This document shows positions 24,743 through 35,600 of a stretch of 64,000 nt of DNA, piece by piece. The position numbers and the translations under genes are program-made. The notes beneath the pieces are model-generated. The model was not told the origin of the DNA and made no database searches. It saw only the letters and a list, made by a program, of their open reading frames with translations. Source of the DNA: UBA2387 sp019454665. Its GTDB lineage: Bacteria; Armatimonadota; Fimbriimonadia; Fimbriimonadales; Fimbriimonadaceae. Numbering within the stretch: the stretch's first letter is position 1; the number at the start of each line of letters is the position of its first letter. The stretch is from contig BTVX01000018.1 of assembly GCA_045862995.1 (NCBI GenBank), forward strand, positions 10,552-74,551. The letters run 5' to 3'.

Positions 24743-24751
24743 CCGTTCGCT

Positions 24752-25960
24752 CTAGTCGATCAACGCGTGCAAGCCGTTTCCAATGGCCACCGCGAATTCG
24801 GCGCGGTGCTCGTCCATGAATCCGGCGGGCAGCCTCTTGGCGCTAACATTGAGACGCCGCGCCGCATCGAACGTGTCACAGGGCAGGCTCAAACTCTCGC
24901 CCATATAACTTGCGAGACCCTTGAGATTGGCTCCGCCGCCGCAAAGGAGGATCTGGTCCACTTCGTCGCCTCGGCTGCGGTAGTAGTCAATCGAACGCCG
25001 CACCTCGGACACGATCTCTTCCAGCAGGTTCTGCATGGCGCGGTACGTGCGCCCCTTGTCCGAGTCGTCCACCACGGGCGCGGCGGCCGGCTCGCCCTCG
25101 TCGCTGGCAGCAGCCCCGAACACGTCTGCGGCTGGGGCGGCGTCGTCCGCAAACGGGTTGTAAGCCGTGAACTGCGTGGTGTCGGCCATCCCGAACGCCG
25201 GCGCGGGCGCCGCACTGTAACCGCTGAGGTCGGACTTCGTCTTCTTGATCTCTTCGGCCTGGATCTCGTCGGTGCCGTACTCGCGGGCGATCTCCTGAGT
25301 GAACAGCTCGCCGCCCAGCAACACCTGGCGGGGCATCATCAGGTAGTCGTCCTTGTAGATGTTGATCGAACTGGTCTTGTGGCCGATCTCGACCACGCAC
25401 ACCGTCTTGCCGGCGAACTGGTCGCCATAGTTGGCCTTGAGTGCGCGTGCGATGCCCAGGGGCTCCACATCAATCGCGCCGATGGACTTCCCGGCCTTCT
25501 TGGCGCACGTCAGCATCGTGTCCACCGCCGACTGAGGCGCGATCGCCATGACCACGGTCATGTTGCCGTTGTGCGCCCCGTTGGGAATCGGTCGGTAATC
25601 GCTGACGATGTTGCTCTCGGTGAACGGGATGTTGCGGTTGATCTCCCACTGCATCTGTTCGCGCAACTCCTCTTCGGTGTTCGCGGGCACTTCGAGCGTG
25701 CGAACCAGCACCGAGGATTGCCCCACGAGAGACACGACGATTTGAGGGAGACTCGCACCCGCGTTCTTGATGGCCTGCTTGATCGCCTGACCCACCGCGT
25801 CCGCGTTGAAGATTCCCGTATGATCGACGGCGCCCACCGGTGTTGGAGCGACCCCGAGCGCCGTGATCGCAGGTTGCTTGCCCTGCATCTTGATCTCGGC
25901 GACCTTGATCTGCTGACTTCCGATGTCTACGCCAATGACGCTGCCCAGCTTTTTCGCCAT
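24752..25960 (-). CDS. pilM: Type IV pilus actin-like ATPase PilM
   Basis: Cytoplasmic actin-fold protein that binds the PilN N-terminus. The 402-aa product shows the phosphate-1 motif VIGVDIGSQQIKVAEI (8-23), a second phosphate loop in VCVVEIGHKTSSINIY (near 208-225), and the adenosine motif ILLCGGGANLKGL near 355. Typical PilM proteins have about 350 aa. Here an Ala/Asp/Pro-rich insert (about 252-305, containing NPFADDAAPAADVF) lengthens the protein in the subdomain that contacts PilN. It is the first gene of the M-N-O-P-Q unit and has its own promoter. Confidence 0.93.
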   Translation of the reverse strand: MAKKLGSVIGVDIGSQQIKVAEIKMQGKQPAITALGVAPTPVGAVDHTGIFNADAVGQAIKQAIKNAGASLPQIVVSLVGQSSVLVRTLEVPANTEEELREQMQWEINRNIPFTESNIVSDYRPIPNGAHNGNMTVVMAIAPQSAVDTMLTCAKKAGKSIGAIDVEPLGIARALKANYGDQFAGKTVCVVEIGHKTSSINIYKDDYLMMPRQVLLGGELFTQEIAREYGTDEIQAEEIKKTKSDLSGYSAAPAPAFGMADTTQFTAYNPFADDAAPAADVFGAAASDEGEPAAAPVVDDSDKGRTYRAMQNLLEEIVSEVRRSIDYYRSRGDEVDQILLCGGGANLKGLASYMGESLSLPCDTFDAARRLNVSAKRLPAGFMDEHRAEFAVAIGNGLHALID

Positions 25961-25990
25961 GTTCCGTTTCCGCTACCCTGGCCGACGCCT

Positions 25991-26020
25991 ATCTTACACC
26001 CCTTGGTACCGGGGTGTCAA
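25991..26020 (-). promoter_or_regulatory. pilM promoter with inverted repeat in the spacer
   Basis: On the minus strand, TTGACA (26015-26020) and TAAGAT (25991-25996) are 18 bases apart. The spacer is almost entirely an inverted repeat, ACACCCC (25996-26002) with GGGGTGT (26011-26017), overlapping both boxes. The ATG of pilM is about 30 bases downstream. The palindrome is a strong candidate operator. Confidence 0.65.
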
Positions 26021-26068
26021 CCAAAACTCGTTCACCGATGTCCGACGCTCCTCGTCGGCCATGCGCTT

Positions 26069-26094
26069 CGAGGCGTTCAGACACGAACGCCTCG
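26069..26094 (-). terminator. Hairpin after the giant propeller gene
   Basis: A perfect 10-bp stem (CGAGGCGTTC/GAACGCCTCG) has a 6-base loop, 30 bases after the stop of the 2166-aa gene. It lacks a U-tract, so termination would be weak or factor-assisted. It lies between the tip module and the pilM promoter. Confidence 0.4.
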
Positions 26095-26124
26095 ATCTAT
26101 TGGACGGCAACTCTCGTCCTACGG

Positions 26125-29100
26125 TCACGACCGCCCTGCCGGCGTCGGCGAGAGTTTCGGTGCGATCGTCTGGAAGAACAGGTCCGAAACGCCGAACCGG
26201 TTGCTCCGCCAGAACATCCAGATCACGCCCGGACGCCGGTCGGCGATCGCCGCCGGGTCGAACGCGTCGAGTGCCAGATGCATCTGGGATTCGTTGTACG
26301 CCTCGTCAATGGGCACGGGAGCTTCGTCGCGCTCGGTCCGCAACACCACCGCGTAGACGGCAGAGCCCACGTTGACCGCTTCGCCCGCCGCATTCACGCC
26401 GGTGTAGGCGATCGTCACGTTGCGCGCCTCGTCCTGAGACGTGAAGTACACGCGCCCCCGGACGGGATCCACCTGGAAGAACCCCGTGTTGCCCGAGACC
26501 GTCAGCGCGGCCACCGACCCATCCGGTCGAGTCAGGATCGGCAGGGGCAACTGAACGCCGTACCGCATGGACCGCAGGTACGATCGCGTGGCCTCGGTCG
26601 CCGAAGCGCCGCTGCGCGTGTACGAGAGCCAGTACCGATCCGCGCGGATCGCGTCGCCCGGCTGCGCCGGGGCACCGCTCGGGCGCGCCCAGTAGTCGAG
26701 GTCCGCAACCAAGCGCGGATCGTAGACCATCGAGGGGCCGGCGTAGTTGGCCGATGTGTCGGAGTTCGTCCGCACAAGCCGAGGCGTATAGCTCAGCACC
26801 AGCGTCGCCGTCGTGGGCAAGCCCGTTCCAGAGAACCGAATCGTGCCGCGCACAGGGTCGAGGAACGCCTTGCCGCCCAAGATGGTGTCGAACGAGATCG
26901 TGCCCGTCTGCGGGTCGGTCTGGCGGGTTCCGGGCCGCTCGAGGTTCGAGTAGTTGCCCGCTGCCGACACCACCCCGAGCTCGACCGGGGCCGTCGTCCA
27001 CAGCAAACCAGACGCCTGATACCGACCGTCGCTCAGCGCCGCCACGCGTTCGCGCGTTCGGGCTTCGAGCGACGCGAGGACCGCCTGACCGCCCGAGATT
27101 TGGAACCGGGCGAAGTAGACGCCCGCGTGGCTCGCGCCGCGCACCTTGGCGTCGAACGCGACCTCGAACACTTCGCCGGCCACGCTCGTCCGCGCGACCA
27201 TGCTCGCCGAGCCGATGGCTTCGAACGCATCGCCGAGCCCGACCACGATCGGATCGCCGAAGTGGGCCGCCGAACTGCCGTCGTCAATCAGGGGCAGGAC
27301 AAGGAGAGCCGAGCCGGCCGCCCCGCGCTGCGTCACCATCACGAGGCCGATGTTGCCGATCTGCACCACGGAGGGGCGACCATAGACATAGGACGGGTCG
27401 AGTTCGGCCACGGCCGGCACGTTGGCCGTGCCCGAGTTCCAGTACAGCTCGGACGCGCCGAGGGCCGCCGTACGGATGCGGTTGGCCAACAGCAACGTCT
27501 TGCCGATGCGGCCGTTCGCCGTCTCCACTTGCGCCGAACCGAGATAAGCCAAGAACGCGTCGTTGCGCATGTTCTGGTTCGGGTTCCAGAACCCGTTCGA
27601 GGGCAACGCCGCCGCGCCGAAGCGAGCGGTCCCCGCAACCAGCGTTTGCCCCATCCCCTCGAAAAGGGTCTGGGAAGGCACCGCGGGCAACGGTCCGATG
27701 GCATAGCGGAACCATCGCGTCTTCGCGCCGGGAGAGAAGAAGTTGAAGTCCCTGAGCGGGCTCAGGTACGGCACGCTCGCCGGCGCGACGCCGCCGATCG
27801 TCCCGACGTAGATGCGCCACGCGTCCTCGGGCTGATAGCCCACGGGCGGAGCGGCGTCCCACGCCGGCCGAGTGGACGAGAACGCCATGACGAGGTTGCC
27901 GAACGAGTCGCGCGCGCCGCTGGGTTGATCGTTGGCGAACCGGAACGGCGCATTGCCCGTGCCCGAGTCCACCATCGGACCACCGAACGGCGAGAACCCT
28001 GAGGTGATCCGCGTCTCGCGCACGCCGAATTTCAGCGTGAAGCCAGGGTCGGAGTACGCCTCGGTGGCCTCGCCCCCCGCATTGAGGTCCAGCGAAGAGT
28101 CCTGGTTCGAGTCTTCGATGACCCGCATGGTCTGCTCGTACGAACCGATCGGGAAGCCGACCGGAACGCTGGCCGTCACCACCGGCGGGCCGACGCGATA
28201 CTGCGCCTCGGGGAACAACGGCCCCTGAACGGCGCCGATCAACGGGTTGGCGCGGCGAATCGGGTTCACCGACAGCGAGGTCGGGCCGCCATCGCCGACG
28301 CGCGGCTTCTGAAGCAACACGCGCTTCACCGGGGCGAAGCGGTCGTCCAAATCGCTGAACACGTCGAATCGGCTGTCGATCCAGGCCGCCGGGTCGTTAC
28401 CCGGGGCGAACAAGCGCCACGGTTCATAGGCGTTGCCGATGTTGGTCGCCTTGGCCAGACGCAGGTCCAACAGGTTCACGTTGCCTTCGTTGAAGACCGT
28501 GAACTCCTTGAACATGGGCACGAGCGGGCCGCCCCAGGGGTTCAGTTCCGAAGCCGACTCGAACGGGCCGATCGGTGTGTAACCCGAACCCTGCGAGAGC
28601 GAACCGAGGTCCACCGTCGGCGTGCCGACGCGGAACTTCTCGTCCACGGCCACGTTTGCCGACGTCCAGAGTTCGCGGAAAGCTTCTCGTCCACGCCCGC
28701 CCCGCTCCAGGTCGCCGTTGCCGTTGGTGTCCACAAACACCACCAAGCCCCCTCGGTAGCCGTAAGGCACCTGGGCGCCGGCGGAATCGGGACCGACGCT
28801 GGCGTTCGCGGGCTGGTACTTGGGCACGCTGATCTCCACGTCGAAAATCGTCGGCGTGAGCAAGCGCGTCGTCGGGTTCGAAGCATCCACACCCGTGGGC
28901 GGGTTGAGCGTCACGGGGCCGTACACGGGGTTCTCGGCTCGGCCCTGAAGGTCTTTGGTGACCTTGACCTGGCTGGCCGTGATGTTCGGGTAATCGAGAC
29001 TGGTGTTCGGGAAGTTGTCGGGGTAGTCCTCGAACAGCGGATAGGCTCCGCCAACGGGCTTGACCACGGCCAGGCGGCCATTGGCCCATTCGAGTCCGGC

Positions 29101-32100
29101 CCTGGCGACGCGCACGTTGTCCAAACCACGGCCCGGTCCGCGCAGAAGCGTCATGAGGCTACGGTCGATGACTTCGAACTGCGAGTTGCCGGATTGGCCG
29201 TGGAAGGCGACGCCGACCGTCGCGGTCAGCAGCCCCTCGTTCGCCGGAGTACCGTCGAGGTTCGGCGAGCCGTTGACCAAGTTCCCGGGATCGGCCGCGT
29301 TGGTAGTCGCGCCGATCGAACGGTCGGGGTCCACCGAGTTGTCGGGATTGCGCCGCATGACCAACGCGATCGGGTTGGCCACCTGGAACGGAATCCGCGC
29401 GTCGTTCTGGCTCATCACGATGTTCTGGCGGTTGCCGTTCTGGCTGACCGAAGACGTGCTGATCGAGAACGAGACCGTGCCGTCGCCCGGGGGCAGCGCG
29501 TGCACGCCGCCGCCCTGAATCGTGAAGCTCAGGATGGCGTAGCCCTCGCGCTCGGATGGGGCGGACGTCGCGAACCGGCGACTCTCCACCGTCAGATTGC
29601 GGTTCGAACGACCGTCCACGCTGAACGAGAAGTTCACCGCCGGAGGCGGAACCGGGTTGTTGTTGACGTCGAGCGTGCGGTACGGGAAGTCGTACACCAG
29701 AATGTAGAGCGTCTGGCCCCACTCGAACACGCCGCTCGGCACTTGGTTGCCGGCGTCGGTCGCCAGCGTGTAATCCGCCGTGGCTTGCCGGAGCTGGTTG
29801 TAGGCGTCCCGCGTGACGAACTTGATCTTGGCGTCGCGGAAGTCGTCCCCGATGGGGTCGTTCTCGACCACCGACTCTTCGCCGGGCACTTCCTCGCCCT
29901 CGAGGTCGGGCACCAAGCCGACGTCGTTGTTCCACGCGTACAGGTTGCCGGCGTAGTCGGCCCCGTACAGCCAGGAGTTGCCCTGAGCCATCGAGGATTC
30001 GACCACGTCGCTCGCGCTGATGTACTCCCATGCGCGGCGCGTGCCGAAGCGGTTGAGCATCGAAGTCCGGGCGAACAAGGCGACAAACCGGCCATCGGAC
30101 GTCGGCACCAGCACCACCGGTGCGCCGAGGTGCCGCGCACCCGTGCCGCTGTTGTCGAACACGTCCATCTTGCTGAACGTGAGGCTCCCTAGCGCAGGCG
30201 AGTCGAGCTCATCCGTGGACCAATAGACGGTCGGCGCGCCGCCGGCGCCCTGTGCGGACATGGCGTACAGCACGCGGTTGCTGTTCAGCGCGAACACGGT
30301 GTCGCCCATGCCGCCTTCGTTGAGCAAGACGCTCGTGGCCGAGGTCGGGCCGGAATAGCCCCAGTCGTCGGTGATGCGGCCGGGTAGGCCCGCAAACGTC
30401 CACTGCAACGCACCCGTGTTCATGTTCAGGGCGTAGAAGCGGCCCTTGGGCACGCCGTCGGTGTCCAGCGCGGAAAGGAATCGGTCGGTGCCGAAATAGA
30501 CGTTGCCGAACTCGACCAGCGGCGTCATGCGGATCGCGCCCAGCGTCGGCTGGTTCATCGCCGGGTATGTCCAGCGCGTCGTCGTGGTGCGGCTTGCGGT
30601 TCCCCGAGCATCCAGGGCGTAAAGCCGTCCTTGCTCGGTGGCCGCGAAGATCGTGGGACCTTGAGCCGTGTTCTCGTAAACGAGCGACCCCGTGAACGCG
30701 CCGAGAGCGGACGTCTGCGCCGCCGCCGGATAGTCGTTGGGATAAGACCAGACGCGGGTGGTCGTGCCGGGGCGTCGTCGGTCGAAGTCCATGTCGCCTC
30801 GGCCCACCATGGCGATGCAGTAGATGCGGCCGTTGGTCGAGGCGATGAACAGGTAGTCCTGCCCGTCAATCCGCTGGACCAGCGCCGAGCTCACGTTGAA
30901 CCCGTTGGGCATGGTGGCGATGCCGTCCACACCGTCCAATCCGGTCACATGGTTGGGGTCGGTCCACGACGGGTCGTCGGGGTCGGGCGTGCTGGGATAG
31001 GTCCAGTAGATGTTGGTCGTGCCGTCGTCGTTGCCATAGGCGTCGAGGCAGTAGATGCGGCCGTTCTCGGCGGCCACGATGACGACGTCCCGCTCTTCGA
31101 CGCTGCCGCCGGGAAGCCGGACCTGCGCTCTGGTCTGCACGGGCGTCGAATTGATGCCCAAGTTGGCCGCGCCCACGAACCGAACGGCGTCGGCGTACGC
31201 TTTCTTGCCTACGTCCGATGCGCTCGTCGAGTGGTTGTAGATCCAGACCTCGACAGGGTCGGCCTCCGTGTGCTGGAAGCGGCGCGATCCCACGCGCACC
31301 CAGCCTCGGTTCAGCGATTGGTCCACGGTGAAATCGTAGTTGGTCGCGCCTTCGCGCACGCGCACCGAAACGGCCTGACCGAATTCCTCGCCGTTGGAGT
31401 CGCCCGGCAGCCAGAGGTAGACCTCGAACTCGCCGTCCTCCAGGTCGGGCTGGTAGCGGACGGTGGTCGCCGTGCCGGCATCGGCCACGATCGGCGCGGC
31501 CAAGTAGTTCGTTCCAAAGAAGCCGGTCGCCAGGCTTTCGGGGCCCCAGGGCAACGACGACGTCACGCCCACGCCGTTGTTGTCCAGTTGGACGGTGTCT
31601 TCGGATTCGAGAAGCGGCTGGAACGTCCACTTGACCCATGTGTTGAACGTGCCCGCGTGATCGTGCGAGTAAGACGTCACCGTGCCGCGGATCTGCGTGA
31701 CGGTCTCGCCATCGCGCTCGCCCAAGCTGTAATCGTTCCGAGCGGCCACCACGCGCGTCTCGGTGCCGCCGCCGGGGGCGGCGATCGTGCCCACGACCGG
31801 CGAAGCCGTGTACGTGCCCGACTGCGGGATGGCCATCACGGCGTCGGCGTAGACCAGCGTCGTTCCGACGGCATCGCTGTAGCCGCCCGACGTGTTGAGG
31901 GGCACGGTGTTGAACAAGCGAATGGTGATCGGATCGGTGCCGTTGTAGGCGAACAGCCGGTTCGTCTGCAACCCGCCGTTGCCCAACCGGACCCAGCCCT
32001 GCCCGCCGGCGAACGTATCCACGACCTCGACCCAGCGCTCGCCTGTGCCGAACGTGACTTCGTAGACGTAGTAGCGCTGCGGATAGAGCGGGAAGCTGCC

Positions 32101-32625
32101 CACCATCGTGGGGCCGATCGGAAGCCACACGTAGAGTTCGTAGTTGCGCGCGATGTTGAACGGACCGATGTCCACCGATGCGGGGTCGAGCACCCACTGG
32201 AACACCGACGTCGCTCCCTGCGTGGGGTCTTCCGCCGACGTCGTGCCCACGGTGTTCGCGAACGAATAGCCCGGGAGGAACTGCGGCTGATAGGCGAACG
32301 GCGCTTCGTCGGCGATGTTCGGGTCGGTCCAAGAACCGGTTCGGGAGACGCCGGTCGGCGGCACCCAGGCGCCCGGCGTCGAGCCGGCGGCGGCGTTGTT
32401 GAGGATGATCCGACCGCCCTTCAGGTCGTTCGAGTTCGGATGGAACCATCGCAGGTTGCCCATGCCGGGGCCGTAAAGGCTCGGGTTGCTGTTGCGCCCC
32501 TGGCCCTGGTTGTTGCCGCGCAGGCTCGGATAGTCCTGTGAGAAGGACGCAACGGCGAGGGCCGCGACCGCGAGGGCCGCCGTCCCTTTCGCCCAATTCC
32601 GAAGAGCTTGCATCGTGCTAACCAT
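26125..32625 (-). CDS. Giant secreted PQQ-type beta-propeller protein (PilY1-like position)
   Basis: 2166-aa exported protein with a signal peptide (AKGTAALAVAALAVASFSQ; start ATG 32625 or 32613). Two golvesin/Xly carbohydrate-binding-like modules occur at about 60-280 and 310-480 (YEVYLWLPGDSNGEEFGQAV; W-V-R-V-G then Y-A-D-A-V-R-F-V). A PQQ/quinoprotein-like propeller follows at about 495-900 (GRIYCLDAYG, GRIYCIAMVG, GRLYALDARG, GRFYALNMNTGALQWTF). The remaining 1200 residues are beta-rich modules with Ca-loop-like sequences such as VDTNGNGDLE and EDSNQDSSLD. It is 24 bases from the 1500-aa propeller gene. The module order resembles minor pilins followed by PilY1, so a pilus-tip adhesin is inferred. 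Confidence 0.8.
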   Translation of the reverse strand: MVSTMQALRNWAKGTAALAVAALAVASFSQDYPSLRGNNQGQGRNSNPSLYGPGMGNLRWFHPNSNDLKGGRIILNNAAAGSTPGAWVPPTGVSRTGSWTDPNIADEAPFAYQPQFLPGYSFANTVGTTSAEDPTQGATSVFQWVLDPASVDIGPFNIARNYELYVWLPIGPTMVGSFPLYPQRYYVYEVTFGTGERWVEVVDTFAGGQGWVRLGNGGLQTNRLFAYNGTDPITIRLFNTVPLNTSGGYSDAVGTTLVYADAVMAIPQSGTYTASPVVGTIAAPGGGTETRVVAARNDYSLGERDGETVTQIRGTVTSYSHDHAGTFNTWVKWTFQPLLESEDTVQLDNNGVGVTSSLPWGPESLATGFFGTNYLAAPIVADAGTATTVRYQPDLEDGEFEVYLWLPGDSNGEEFGQAVSVRVREGATNYDFTVDQSLNRGWVRVGSRRFQHTEADPVEVWIYNHSTSASDVGKKAYADAVRFVGAANLGINSTPVQTRAQVRLPGGSVEERDVVIVAAENGRIYCLDAYGNDDGTTNIYWTYPSTPDPDDPSWTDPNHVTGLDGVDGIATMPNGFNVSSALVQRIDGQDYLFIASTNGRIYCIAMVGRGDMDFDRRRPGTTTRVWSYPNDYPAAAQTSALGAFTGSLVYENTAQGPTIFAATEQGRLYALDARGTASRTTTTRWTYPAMNQPTLGAIRMTPLVEFGNVYFGTDRFLSALDTDGVPKGRFYALNMNTGALQWTFAGLPGRITDDWGYSGPTSATSVLLNEGGMGDTVFALNSNRVLYAMSAQGAGGAPTVYWSTDELDSPALGSLTFSKMDVFDNSGTGARHLGAPVVLVPTSDGRFVALFARTSMLNRFGTRRAWEYISASDVVESSMAQGNSWLYGADYAGNLYAWNNDVGLVPDLEGEEVPGEESVVENDPIGDDFRDAKIKFVTRDAYNQLRQATADYTLATDAGNQVPSGVFEWGQTLYILVYDFPYRTLDVNNNPVPPPAVNFSFSVDGRSNRNLTVESRRFATSAPSEREGYAILSFTIQGGGVHALPPGDGTVSFSISTSSVSQNGNRQNIVMSQNDARIPFQVANPIALVMRRNPDNSVDPDRSIGATTNAADPGNLVNGSPNLDGTPANEGLLTATVGVAFHGQSGNSQFEVIDRSLMTLLRGPGRGLDNVRVARAGLEWANGRLAVVKPVGGAYPLFEDYPDNFPNTSLDYPNITASQVKVTKDLQGRAENPVYGPVTLNPPTGVDASNPTTRLLTPTIFDVEISVPKYQPANASVGPDSAGAQVPYGYRGGLVVFVDTNGNGDLERGGRGREAFRELWTSANVAVDEKFRVGTPTVDLGSLSQGSGYTPIGPFESASELNPWGGPLVPMFKEFTVFNEGNVNLLDLRLAKATNIGNAYEPWRLFAPGNDPAAWIDSRFDVFSDLDDRFAPVKRVLLQKPRVGDGGPTSLSVNPIRRANPLIGAVQGPLFPEAQYRVGPPVVTASVPVGFPIGSYEQTMRVIEDSNQDSSLDLNAGGEATEAYSDPGFTLKFGVRETRITSGFSPFGGPMVDSGTGNAPFRFANDQPSGARDSFGNLVMAFSSTRPAWDAAPPVGYQPEDAWRIYVGTIGGVAPASVPYLSPLRDFNFFSPGAKTRWFRYAIGPLPAVPSQTLFEGMGQTLVAGTARFGAAALPSNGFWNPNQNMRNDAFLAYLGSAQVETANGRIGKTLLLANRIRTAALGASELYWNSGTANVPAVAELDPSYVYGRPSVVQIGNIGLVMVTQRGAAGSALLVLPLIDDGSSAAHFGDPIVVGLGDAFEAIGSASMVARTSVAGEVFEVAFDAKVRGASHAGVYFARFQISGGQAVLASLEARTRERVAALSDGRYQASGLLWTTAPVELGVVSAAGNYSNLERPGTRQTDPQTGTISFDTILGGKAFLDPVRGTIRFSGTGLPTTATLVLSYTPRLVRTNSDTSANYAGPSMVYDPRLVADLDYWARPSGAPAQPGDAIRADRYWLSYTRSGASATEATRSYLRSMRYGVQLPLPILTRPDGSVAALTVSGNTGFFQVDPVRGRVYFTSQDEARNVTIAYTGVNAAGEAVNVGSAVYAVVLRTERDEAPVPIDEAYNESQMHLALDAFDPAAIADRRPGVIWMFWRSNRFGVSDLFFQTIAPKLSPTPAGRS

Positions 32626-32649
32626 GATGTGATTCTGTTGGTCCGTCCG

Positions 32650-35600
32650 TCACCGCCTGTCGGCGAAGATCGGGTTGGACAAGCCGCGTGCGCCTTGGAT
32701 CGGCGGGAGTTCGAACATGATGCTCGAAAGCCGGAAGCCGAGATTCGGCGCGGTCAGGTTGTAGGCGTCGCCGTCGATCTGGAGCACTTCGCCCAAGAAC
32801 CGGTCGTCGCCGCGGGTTCGACCCGCATATCCATTGACGATCAACACGTCGCCCGAGTCCAACCTCCTGGCGAAAACGGGGTTGAAGTCCCTGGGATTGA
32901 CGTTCAGAGGGTTGCCCGCGCCGTCGCGCCGCAGCGCCAGATACGCCTCGCGCGGGAGCATCCACGACACGGCCCAAACGCCCGGAGCCGCTTGCATGGC
33001 CTCGTACACGCCGCTGCCGTCCGCGATCAGCAACGTGAGCACGGGGTTCCCGCCCACGTAGCTCATCTTGATCGTGGCGCTGTTCAGGTTCTGGAGCGGC
33101 TTCACCCGCGAGGCGCGCGGATCGGACACGAAGCCCTGACCCTCGACGTAGAACGCGCCGCCCGGAACCGCCGGAAGCACCACGTCGCCGATCACCTGCG
33201 AGTTCGCGCCGTCGAAAAGCACCACGCCGCCGTTGCCGCTGGCCTCTTCGCGCAAGCCTGACGGAGCCGCGAAGCCGAAGTCGGCATAGGTCGGCCGGGC
33301 GTTCGAGATGCCCGCCGCGACCACATAGCGTCCGCCAAGGGCATCCTCAACATAGGCGCGGCTGACGCTGGTGTATTCGAACCGCTTGCCCGAGAACGGG
33401 GCGGGCGTGTGCCACACCAACGTACCCAGAGCGATGGGCTGCACCACCGTGCGGCTGACCGGATCTACTTCGTAACGGTCTGCGATCTCGACAATGCGGT
33501 GGTTGCCCGAATCGGCCACGACGTAGCGCTGCCACAGTTCCAGCGCTCTCGGGTTCGAGACACCGGTCGGGGCAGCCTCATAGGTCGAGTAGGCCACAAC
33601 GTCCCTGGGACGGCTGAACGTGGTCGGACCGTTGGCTTGGAATCCGTCGGGAACGTGCGCCGGGTCCACTCGGAACGAGTCCAGCGAACGGATCTCGCGA
33701 CCCGTTGCGTCCACCCTCAGGATGCGGTTCGCGCCGGTGTCCACGATGAGCAGTTCGTTCGCCCCGATGGGATAGGCGCGCGTCGGCCGGACCAGATCCA
33801 CTCGGTTCGTCGCTGCGTTCTCGCTGGCCTCGCCCGCCTGATACGTCTTGTCCACGATCATCTCGGGGTTGCCGATCGGGTCGTAGCGGCCCACGCGCTT
33901 CTCGTCGGCGACGATGAAGTCCGCCTTGCGGAATCCGTAGGTGCCCGCAGAACTCCACGCGTACACGCCGCCCTCGCCACCCACCACTCCAAGCCCGTCG
34001 TTCGAGCCCTTGAGCAGCGTTTGGTTGAAACGGATGATGAAGTCCTCGAAGCTCGTGTTGCCTCGGTATTGCGGCCACAGCAGGTTCGGGTTGGGTTCAA
34101 CCAGGCCCGGACCGATCACCTTGAGCGTGGTGGCCTGCTTCATCCAGGGCTTCACGGAATTGGGGATGAGGAACGCGTCGTTCGGCGTGAATCTGGCGTA
34201 GAGGCCGAACAACAGACCGTCGCGGCGCGTCGGCGGCCCCGAGAAGCCGTTCTCGAACAGGCTCGGGATGACCGAATCGCCCGCCATGTACAACACGCCG
34301 CCCGTGACGAACGGCGGGCTGAAGTTGCGGTAGCCGTTCATCACCATGTACCAGCGCAGCGGGTCCCAGCGGCCCCCGGCCTCGCCGGGCTCGACCACCT
34401 GGTCCGGTGCGCCGGCGCGGCGGATGATCACCGGCTGGCTGGTGCTCAGCGCGTTCGTGATCGGCCCGCGATTGGTGGTCATCAGGTTGTCGAACCGCAC
34501 CGTGGAGTTCCCCTCGTAGCGGAACTGGTTCATCTGGAAGCTGTTGAACGTGCGCGGGTCGTCCTTCACCGGGCTGCGCGCGATGTCCGGTTGCACGATG
34601 CTGAACCGGTCGGGGATTTGGCCCACCTGAATCTCGCGCGGCAAGGGGTTCGCATCGAACGCCAACACGACCGAGATGTCAATGAAGATGTTCTTCCGGG
34701 CCGACGCGATCACATACACGGTATCGCCCGATACCGAGGGCCCGCTGCGGAACGAGAAGTTGGTCAGTTTGCCCGTCAGGAACGGCCCGACCAGCGCCGA
34801 AACGCCGTCCTCGTCAATCAGGGTCTCGCGGTTCGTGAACGGGCGCGCCTGGTTCAGCCGGATCATGTGCTCGGGGTACAGGTCCCACTTGTAGAGCAGC
34901 TCGAACGTGCCCCGACCTTCCTCGCGGATCGCGAACAGCGAGCCGTGCTTTTCGGGCGAACCCGTCACCACGAACAGGTTGCCGTTCGGCGCCAAGGCGA
35001 TGCTCGGATGCACCACGCGCTGCAGGTCGGCGTCGTCTGGGAAGTAGAGCTGACCGCGAACCAGTTGGTTGGTGACGCCCGGGTTGCCCGTGCCCCAGTC
35101 AATGGTGTAATCCACGCGGACGCCCGTGTCGGGAGGAATCACGGCGCTGCCCTGCACGCCGAAGATCAGGGTTCCCGAAGCCTGGGTCACCGTGCCCGTC
35201 AGGATGTTCGCCATCTCGGCGGCGGTGTAGGGGTCGCCGTTGGGCCGGAGGAGCGTGAGCTTGACGCCCAGCGAATCGGGCACCGTGGGACGGTGGACGG
35301 GCAGACCCTGAAGGGCCGCTCGCGTGGTCACCACGAGTTCCTTGTTGCTGCCGACGTCGCGCACCGACCAGTCGCTCGGGCTCTCGCCGCGCGCGCCGAC
35401 CCAGATGCTGGTCATGCCGGCGGTCGCGCTGGGGCCGGAGCCGCCCTGCCGCGGCTTGGTGGGCAGGTAGATCACGCGGTCGAGGCCACCCGAGTTGTCT
35501 CGGATCGGGATGTAGCCCACCGTCGGCGCGCCGCCCGTCTCGCGGATCAGGTTCGTGCCGGGGCCGCCGCAAACCCAATCGCTGAGCGTCCGCACGTTCG

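Noticed and set aside
23606..26356. 916-codon plus-strand frame opposite pilM and pilN
   Set aside because: Arg/Gly/His-rich antisense frame. The opposite strand encodes recognised pil proteins.
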